A DNA stretch of 11,050 nt from Oscillospiraceae bacterium (GTDB lineage: Bacteria > Bacillota > Clostridia > Oscillospirales > Ruminococcaceae): NCBI GenBank assembly GCA_020024475.1, contig JAHHTS010000074.1, positions 1-11,050 of the forward strand, written 5' to 3'. A program made the position numbers and the translations under genes. Shown piece after piece: positions 5,974-11,050 of this stretch (position 1 is its first letter; each line of letters opens with the position of its first letter). Below the pieces are notes generated by a model, which was given only the letters and a program-made list of their open reading frames with translations, made no database searches and was not told where the DNA came from.

Positions 5974-7386
5974 TTATTGTACAATAATACCATCTCGTTG
6001 AGGACGTTCTATGTTATTTAGATCGTAATCGAATTCTTTAACTTCAACAGGCAAGGGTAAGGTGTACGCTTTATCATTTTTTTCAAGAATGAATTTCTTT
6101 TTTTCTCCACTCGTAATATCAACTGTATAAATGTGTTCAATTCTTGGACGATCCCAACGTCTTAAATCAAACCAACGGTGTTGTTCAAAACATAATTCAA
6201 AGCGGCGTTCTTGTCGAACTAATTGAATTAAATCTTGTTGGTTGTCGATCTTAATAGCAACAGGTGCATCAAAACGATATTTTTGTAAGAGTTCTATGTC
6301 TTTGATGGCTTCGTTTGTATTCCCTAATTCTGCATTGGCTTCTGCTCTGTTTAAATAAGCTTCTGCGGTACGGAATGCAAAACCATACACTCCTGTATTA
6401 GCGGCTCCTTTGCCTATAATAAGATCTCCTAAATCTTCTTTTATATATGTACGTTTTCTTGCATCATTATTATGAAACATATTATAAAATGTCATTGAAA
6501 CAGGAAAACAACCACGATAAGCAGAACTCAGATAATTGATTTCATAGTCTCCATATGTCCAAATGATTTCTGGATTTTCTTTTGTAAATGCATAATCATC
6601 GTATTCTGTTAATGACCTAATATCGTATAATGCGGAATTAGTTTCCAATACTTTATTTGCATAAAAAATGGTTTGTTCATAATCTTTTTTGTATAAATAA
6701 AACCTTGAAGCTAATAAATAAGCTGCTCCTTTAGAAATACGGAAAATTGTTTTTGTATAATTGGACTCTTCTAATAATTGGATTGCTTTTTTCAAATCAT
6801 TTTCAATTAGTTCATATGAACGAGCGAGACTTTCACGATGATATATTCGTTCTTGCACAAAATGATCAAAATTAAAAGGTATCCCTAAAGCCTTTACTGC
6901 GTTTTCTTTTTCATAAGGCTCTCCATATATATTTACTAACATAAAGTAATAAAATGCTCGTAAACAATAGGCTTCGCCAAGTAAATCTTTTTTATCATTC
7001 TCAGAACCTTCTGCATTATCTAATAAATTAATTATATTATTTGTGATTAATATTTTACTGTAATACGTTTCCCAAGCATTATCTGAATTTAAAGCTCCAG
7101 TGAATCGGTATTCTGGGTTTGGTTGCCAGCAATAATATCCAAACCCATCACTTCGAATATCTGCTTGCATAATAGGGGTTGCATTGGCTCTTTCCTCAAC
7201 ATCATCAGTCATTATATCCAAATAAGTATGAATAGAGATGTTGTCACGTATGTACCCTTCTCCAAATAAAAACTCACTATAATCTTTTACTGTTTTAGGG
7301 ATAATTAAATCTTGAGAACTTTCCTCTAGAAAATTATTGCATGAAGAAAATAGTATGAATATTGCGATGTAAATAAAATGTTTCAT
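5974..7386 (-). CDS. SusD/RagB-like outer-membrane lipoprotein (substrate-binding lid)
   Basis: A 470-residue SusD-family protein that should sit on the outer face of the outer membrane and close the SusC barrel like a lid while binding ligand. The signal peptide ends in FSSC with the lipid-modified Cys16, followed by NNFLEE. The N-terminal SusD region includes PKTVKDYSEFL (30-40). The TPR-like helix GEAYCLRAFYYFMLVNIYGE (137-156) is characteristic. The C-terminal region has FRTAEAYLNRAEANAELG (338-355) and the hallmark ERRFELCFEQHRWFDLRRW (393-411). At 470 residues it is shorter than many SusD proteins but complete, with typical ends. It starts 10 nt after the susC stop, with no Shine-Dalgarno. 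The ligand cannot be read from sequence; the companion protease and absence of carbohydrate enzymes favour peptides, as for RagB. Confidence 0.95.
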   Translation of the reverse strand: MKHFIYIAIFILFSSCNNFLEESSQDLIIPKTVKDYSEFLFGEGYIRDNISIHTYLDIMTDDVEERANATPIMQADIRSDGFGYYCWQPNPEYRFTGALNSDNAWETYYSKILITNNIINLLDNAEGSENDKKDLLGEAYCLRAFYYFMLVNIYGEPYEKENAVKALGIPFNFDHFVQERIYHRESLARSYELIENDLKKAIQLLEESNYTKTIFRISKGAAYLLASRFYLYKKDYEQTIFYANKVLETNSALYDIRSLTEYDDYAFTKENPEIIWTYGDYEINYLSSAYRGCFPVSMTFYNMFHNNDARKRTYIKEDLGDLIIGKGAANTGVYGFAFRTAEAYLNRAEANAELGNTNEAIKDIELLQKYRFDAPVAIKIDNQQDLIQLVRQERRFELCFEQHRWFDLRRWDRPRIEHIYTVDITSGEKKKFILEKNDKAYTLPLPVEVKEFDYDLNNIERPQRDGIIVQ

Positions 7387-7396
7387 GATTCTTTAT

Positions 7397-10300
7397 TTAA
7401 AGTGAAATATTTAACCCAAAAGTGAAATTTTTTGTTGGAGGAACTGTTCCTGAACCTAAAGTTATCTGTTCTGGGTCTTGTCCTCGCAATTTTTTGTTTT
7501 TCCACACGAATAAATTTCCTGCTTCTATTCTTAGATTTATGCTAGATATACCACTATTTTTGTAGATGTTTTTAGGTAAATTATAGCTTAAGGATAAATT
7601 TCTCATTCTTAAAAAATTTCCAGATACAACTCTTAAATCAGCATTATTGTACATTTCCCATTTATTATTAGAAATAATGTATTTTCTGTCCATATCAGAA
7701 TAAGCTAAACTTAAATCAGAAAGAGCAGGTATATTAGTGTTTTCATTTTTATCTTTTTGCCAACGATTTACGAATTCATTAGACATATTTTGTTGAGGTA
7801 AAGGCAAAGTTTGTCCAAAAGATTCATATAAATTATTTAGTCGAACTTTTTTTCCGATAGAAAATGCAAATAAAGCATTTAAAGTTAATCCTTTATAACT
7901 GAAATAAGTAGAGAAGCCACCATTGAAATCAGCAACCCGCTTCCCTGAATATACAAATGCTTTAGCAAACATCTCTTCTTTGGATATTCCATCAGGTTCA
8001 TCAATGTCTTTAAACATGGGTAAACCATCTTGGTCTAACCCATCAAATTTGTAAGAATAAAAACCATCTAAAGGTTTTGATTCCATAATTAGATTCCCTT
8101 GTAAATAATCTTTATAGTTATAAGTTTGAGTTTGATGTTTACTAGTCACTTTATTATAGTTTTGATACATGTTTAATGAAAGTCCCCATGTAAAATATTT
8201 TGTTTTAATAGGTGTGCCGCTTAATGTAAACTCCCATCCTTTATTTTCTACATTACCTCCATTAATAGAAACATCTTTTTTACCTGATACAGTTGATACC
8301 TGTTTTGTAATTACCTGATCTTTACCTTTCTTCATATAGAATTCTGCATATCCATTAATTCGATTGTTGAAAAATGCAAATTCAAGAGCAAGGTTGTAAG
8401 ATTTGGTTTTTTCCCACTTTAAAAATGGATTTTGTAGCTTAGATAAAGTTGATATATATTCTTTAGAAATATTATCCATTCCACTCATGGCTACAATTAA
8501 GTCTGGAGTTTGATCTGAATGAACATTACCTTGAATACCATACGACCCTTTTAAGGCTAAAAGATTTAACCATTGGATATTTCGTAAAAACGATTCGTTA
8601 TGAATATTCCAACGAATGGCAGCAGACCATACTGGAAGGAATTTAGTACTTTTGTCTTGACCAAATTTATTTGAGCCGTCAGTACGGATATTGAAGTTTA
8701 CTGTATAACAATTATCAAAAGAGTAAGTAAATGTTCCATAAAAAGATGCAATATTAGTTAGTCTATCAATTACAACGTCTGGATTAGCTATTAACCAATC
8801 ATTATAAAGTGTCCATTCCGTAGGATTTATTGATACAAACTTTTTCCCTCGATCTGGTAGATAGCCTCTTTGTATGGTAGAGATACCATTATATTTTACG
8901 GAACGAACCTCAGTCCCAATATTTAGGTCAATTTCGTGACGTTCCTGAAAATTTTTATAATAGTTTAATCCTGCTCTAATGGTATAGGTTGAAGATAATG
9001 TATTGTCATTTCTTAACTCTCCTCCATAAGGTAAGTGACACCGAGTTGTAATAAAGTTTCGATCTGTCGGAAGTTCATCTCCATAATTTACTCCTCTTAA
9101 ATTTGCGATATAAAATGATTTTTCATTAGCCCATTCTGAATCTTTTGTGTTTGATTTTGATAAAGAAAATACACCAGATAATGTTAAACTAGATAGTATT
9201 TTGTAATTGATATCTGTAATGAAATCAATTGCTTGATTTTGAATCTTTCGACCTGAATTTTCTCTTTCATTAAGGATGTTATAATTTAAAATTGTTTCGT
9301 AACCTTCTGTTTTATTGTAGAATAAATAGGAGCCATCTCTATGGTAAGCAGGTATAGCTCTAGATGTGTTATAAGCATATTGATAAGGGTCTATAGAACC
9401 ATGTAAATATCTTTTAGTTGCATTGTATGCTCTTAGTGATAAACCTATGTTTAATTTGGAAGTTAATTTAATATTTAATTTAAGCAGTGCATTATAATTT
9501 TCCATATTGGATTTTTTAATGACTGCATTAGTATGTGCATATCCTGCTGAAAAATAGTAATTTACAGCATCAGTCCCTCCAGAAATAGATAAAGAATGTT
9601 TGTGGGAAACATCCGTTCTAAAGAGTTCATCATACCAATCTGTATTAATTTTTTCAAGCTGATATACTCGTTCTACAAATTCTTCTTGAGTTATATGTTT
9701 AGCGTATAAATCGTATAGGGCTCCTTCATATCCAATGTTAGATGGTTTTATTTTAAATGTTAGTCCCCTTTGTTCTATTTCTTTAGAAACATCAATTCTT
9801 TCTTTGGAATTCATTCGATTTAAATTATTGTAACTCGGTCTGAAACTAAGTCCTATATTGCCAGAATAATTTACTCGAGGTTTTCCATATTGACCTTTTT
9901 TAGTTGTAATAACAATAACACCATTGGCTGCTTTTACCCCATATATAGCAGTTGCAGATGCATCTTTTAGTATGTCTATCCTCTCGATATCTTCTGGGTT
10001 GATGCTTGCTATAGCATTACCAATGATATTGATATTATCTAAGCTATTTAATTCTTCAGCTGAAATAGGAACAGGATCTTCAAGTATTATTCCATCTACA
10101 ACCCAAACAGGTTCTCTATTACCGGAAATGGAAGAAGCTCCCCTAATTCGTATTTTAGGCGCAGCTCCAGGTGTCGAAGAAGGATTGAGAATATTGACAC
10201 CAGCAAGTTTTCCTTGTAACATATTGTCAATGGATATTGCTGCCCCCTCTTGTAAATCGGAGCCTTTAACGCTGATGACGGAACTAGCATTTTTCCGTTT

Positions 10301-10966
10301 GTCTATTCGCTGGTATCCCGTAATAATGACTTCATCTAATTTTGAAATATTTTCTTGCATTTCGACAATGATATCTTTATTTGCCGTATAATTAATAATC
10401 TGCGTTTTATAACCAATAAAAGAGAATATTAACTTACCTTCAGCTTGAGGAAGTTCTATAGAAAAATTTCCTTCTACATCTGTAGCAGTACCTAATTGTG
10501 TTCCCTCTAAGCGGATAGTAACACCTCCCATTGGTATATTTTGCTCATCTATAACTTTACCCTTAATAATATAGGATTGTTTATTCTCGTTTTGTTGTAT
10601 ATCTTGATTATTGCGGAATAAAATAATTGTTTTATCAGAAATTCGATATGAGAAATTTGTATTTTCAAGACACAAAGTCATGATTTCTTCTATGCTTATA
10701 TCTTTTACATTTAAAGTAATATTGGAAATTTTTTTAACAGCAGCATCATCAAAAAAGAAACTAAATTGTGATTGGGAACATATCGCATTCATAACATACT
10801 CTAAAGACGCATTTGTGACTTTCAAACTCAATTTTGTTTTTTGAATATTAAATGCTGCAGATAGTTGCATAAACCCAGAGAAAAAGATAAGGATAAAGAG
10901 GAGTATCATACTTCTAGGAATCCTTTGCCTACATTTTTTTTGTTGATTATTGTTCATTTTTTTCAT
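7397..10966 (-). CDS. SusC/RagA-like TonB-dependent transporter with N-terminal STN signalling domain
   Basis: An 1189-residue outer-membrane transporter that takes up ligand with energy from TonB-ExbBD. In order: a signal peptide with hydrophobic core at about 19-37 (Ala-rich end SAAF), a secretin/TonB short N-terminal (STN) domain at about 45-118, a carboxypeptidase-regulatory-like domain (about 133-205; GKVIDEQNIPMGGVTIRLEG), a SusC-type TonB-box-like DEVIITGY (211-218), and the plug (about 225-355) with RIRGASSISGNREPVWVVDG and ATAIYGVKAANGVIVITTKKG. The rest is the 22-strand barrel, ending in an aromatic terminal strand (NFTFGLNISL). Extra N-terminal STN domains are used by SusC proteins that signal to FecR-type anti-sigma factors, so ligand-induced expression through an ECF sigma factor is likely. 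The start at 10966 is followed three codons later by another ATG (10957-10955), which is also possible. It is first in a four-gene operon with susD 10 nt downstream. Confidence 0.95.
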   Translation of the reverse strand: MKKMNNNQQKKCRQRIPRSMILLFILIFFSGFMQLSAAFNIQKTKLSLKVTNASLEYVMNAICSQSQFSFFFDDAAVKKISNITLNVKDISIEEIMTLCLENTNFSYRISDKTIILFRNNQDIQQNENKQSYIIKGKVIDEQNIPMGGVTIRLEGTQLGTATDVEGNFSIELPQAEGKLIFSFIGYKTQIINYTANKDIIVEMQENISKLDEVIITGYQRIDKRKNASSVISVKGSDLQEGAAISIDNMLQGKLAGVNILNPSSTPGAAPKIRIRGASSISGNREPVWVVDGIILEDPVPISAEELNSLDNINIIGNAIASINPEDIERIDILKDASATAIYGVKAANGVIVITTKKGQYGKPRVNYSGNIGLSFRPSYNNLNRMNSKERIDVSKEIEQRGLTFKIKPSNIGYEGALYDLYAKHITQEEFVERVYQLEKINTDWYDELFRTDVSHKHSLSISGGTDAVNYYFSAGYAHTNAVIKKSNMENYNALLKLNIKLTSKLNIGLSLRAYNATKRYLHGSIDPYQYAYNTSRAIPAYHRDGSYLFYNKTEGYETILNYNILNERENSGRKIQNQAIDFITDINYKILSSLTLSGVFSLSKSNTKDSEWANEKSFYIANLRGVNYGDELPTDRNFITTRCHLPYGGELRNDNTLSSTYTIRAGLNYYKNFQERHEIDLNIGTEVRSVKYNGISTIQRGYLPDRGKKFVSINPTEWTLYNDWLIANPDVVIDRLTNIASFYGTFTYSFDNCYTVNFNIRTDGSNKFGQDKSTKFLPVWSAAIRWNIHNESFLRNIQWLNLLALKGSYGIQGNVHSDQTPDLIVAMSGMDNISKEYISTLSKLQNPFLKWEKTKSYNLALEFAFFNNRINGYAEFYMKKGKDQVITKQVSTVSGKKDVSINGGNVENKGWEFTLSGTPIKTKYFTWGLSLNMYQNYNKVTSKHQTQTYNYKDYLQGNLIMESKPLDGFYSYKFDGLDQDGLPMFKDIDEPDGISKEEMFAKAFVYSGKRVADFNGGFSTYFSYKGLTLNALFAFSIGKKVRLNNLYESFGQTLPLPQQNMSNEFVNRWQKDKNENTNIPALSDLSLAYSDMDRKYIISNNKWEMYNNADLRVVSGNFLRMRNLSLSYNLPKNIYKNSGISSINLRIEAGNLFVWKNKKLRGQDPEQITLGSGTVPPTKNFTFGLNISL

Positions 10967-10987
10967 AAGTTAAATAATTTGTATTGT

Positions 10988-11050
10988 TTATTGCCATTTT
11001 GTTTGTAATCTGATAGAAATCGTTCGTGCATTAACTGTAAACTTAACCCG
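10988..11050 (-). CDS. C-terminal tail of an upstream gene, possibly a FecR-type anti-sigma factor (partial)
   Basis: The minus strand is open from the window edge for 20 codons (RVKFTVNARTISIRLQTKWQ) to TAA at 10988-10990, 21 nt before the susC start. The alternating pattern F-V-x-x-R-T-I-S-I resembles the last beta strands of the FecR C-terminal domain (DUF4974), the gene commonly found just before STN-bearing SusC genes in Bacteroidales. Twenty codons are far too few for proof; another frame here is open for 27 codons but overlaps the susC start. The family call rests mostly on the neighbouring STN domain. Confidence 0.35.
   Translation of the reverse strand, partial: RVKFTVNARTISIRLQTKWQ

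Noticed and set aside
9924..10391. Plus-strand 155-codon ORF inside susC
   Set aside because: It is fully antisense to the plug-coding region of susC, which has strong family motifs, so it is a shadow frame.
1..11050. CRISPR array, tRNA, rRNA, toxin-antitoxin or phage-defence genes
   Set aside because: I saw no spaced direct repeats, no tRNA-like cloverleaf and no defence-type domain; the coding content is accounted for by the SusCD operon and IS remnants.

Overview
The window looks like chromosomal DNA from a gut-type member of the Bacteroidales (Bacteroides, Parabacteroides, Odoribacter or Butyricimonas relatives; the genus cannot be fixed from this sequence). The evidence is a SusC/SusD outer-membrane pair, Bacteroidetes-type lipoprotein signals with acidic residues after the cysteine, operon genes without Shine-Dalgarno sequences, a TAnnTTTG-type promoter, and IS66 and IS3 transposase remnants of Bacteroides type. 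The operon is visibly AT-rich, while the insertion-sequence region on its left is less so.

Layout. Positions 1-48 hold a bidirectional hairpin terminator. Positions about 170-690 hold the decayed 5' part of an IS66-family tnpC on the minus strand. Positions about 800-2162 hold a complete but dead IS3-family element on the minus strand: its orfA/orfB reading can be followed end to end, and the DD(35)E residues survive, but it is broken by several stops and frameshifts. Positions 2166-2534 are a gap with a 46-codon ORF that runs into the IS end, a TAnnTTTG promoter candidate inside a perfect 14-bp inverted repeat, a second hairpin and a 14-bp palindrome.

Positions 2535-10966 are one tight minus-strand operon read right to left: SusC-like TonB-dependent transporter with an N-terminal STN domain, SusD-like lipoprotein, a 292-residue surface lipoprotein, and an 844-residue zinc metalloprotease of the DUF5117/DUF5118/DUF4953 type. 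The intergenic gaps are only 10, 15 and 10 nt. At the right edge a 20-codon reading-frame tail ends 21 nt before susC and may be the end of a FecR-type anti-sigma factor.

How the genes work together (inference): no glycoside hydrolase, polysaccharide lyase or sulfatase is present, and the enzyme-like members are a protease and a protein resembling the Mx1 family of putative zinc peptidases. The locus is therefore better read as a protein- or peptide-foraging system, comparable in logic to RagAB, than as a polysaccharide utilisation locus. The STN domain on SusC suggests control by an ECF sigma/FecR anti-sigma pair encoded to the right of the window. The most unusual member is the 292-residue lipoprotein: it seems to keep the Mx1-peptidase layout but has no HExxH, suggesting a catalytically dead surface binding protein paired with an active metzincin-type protease.
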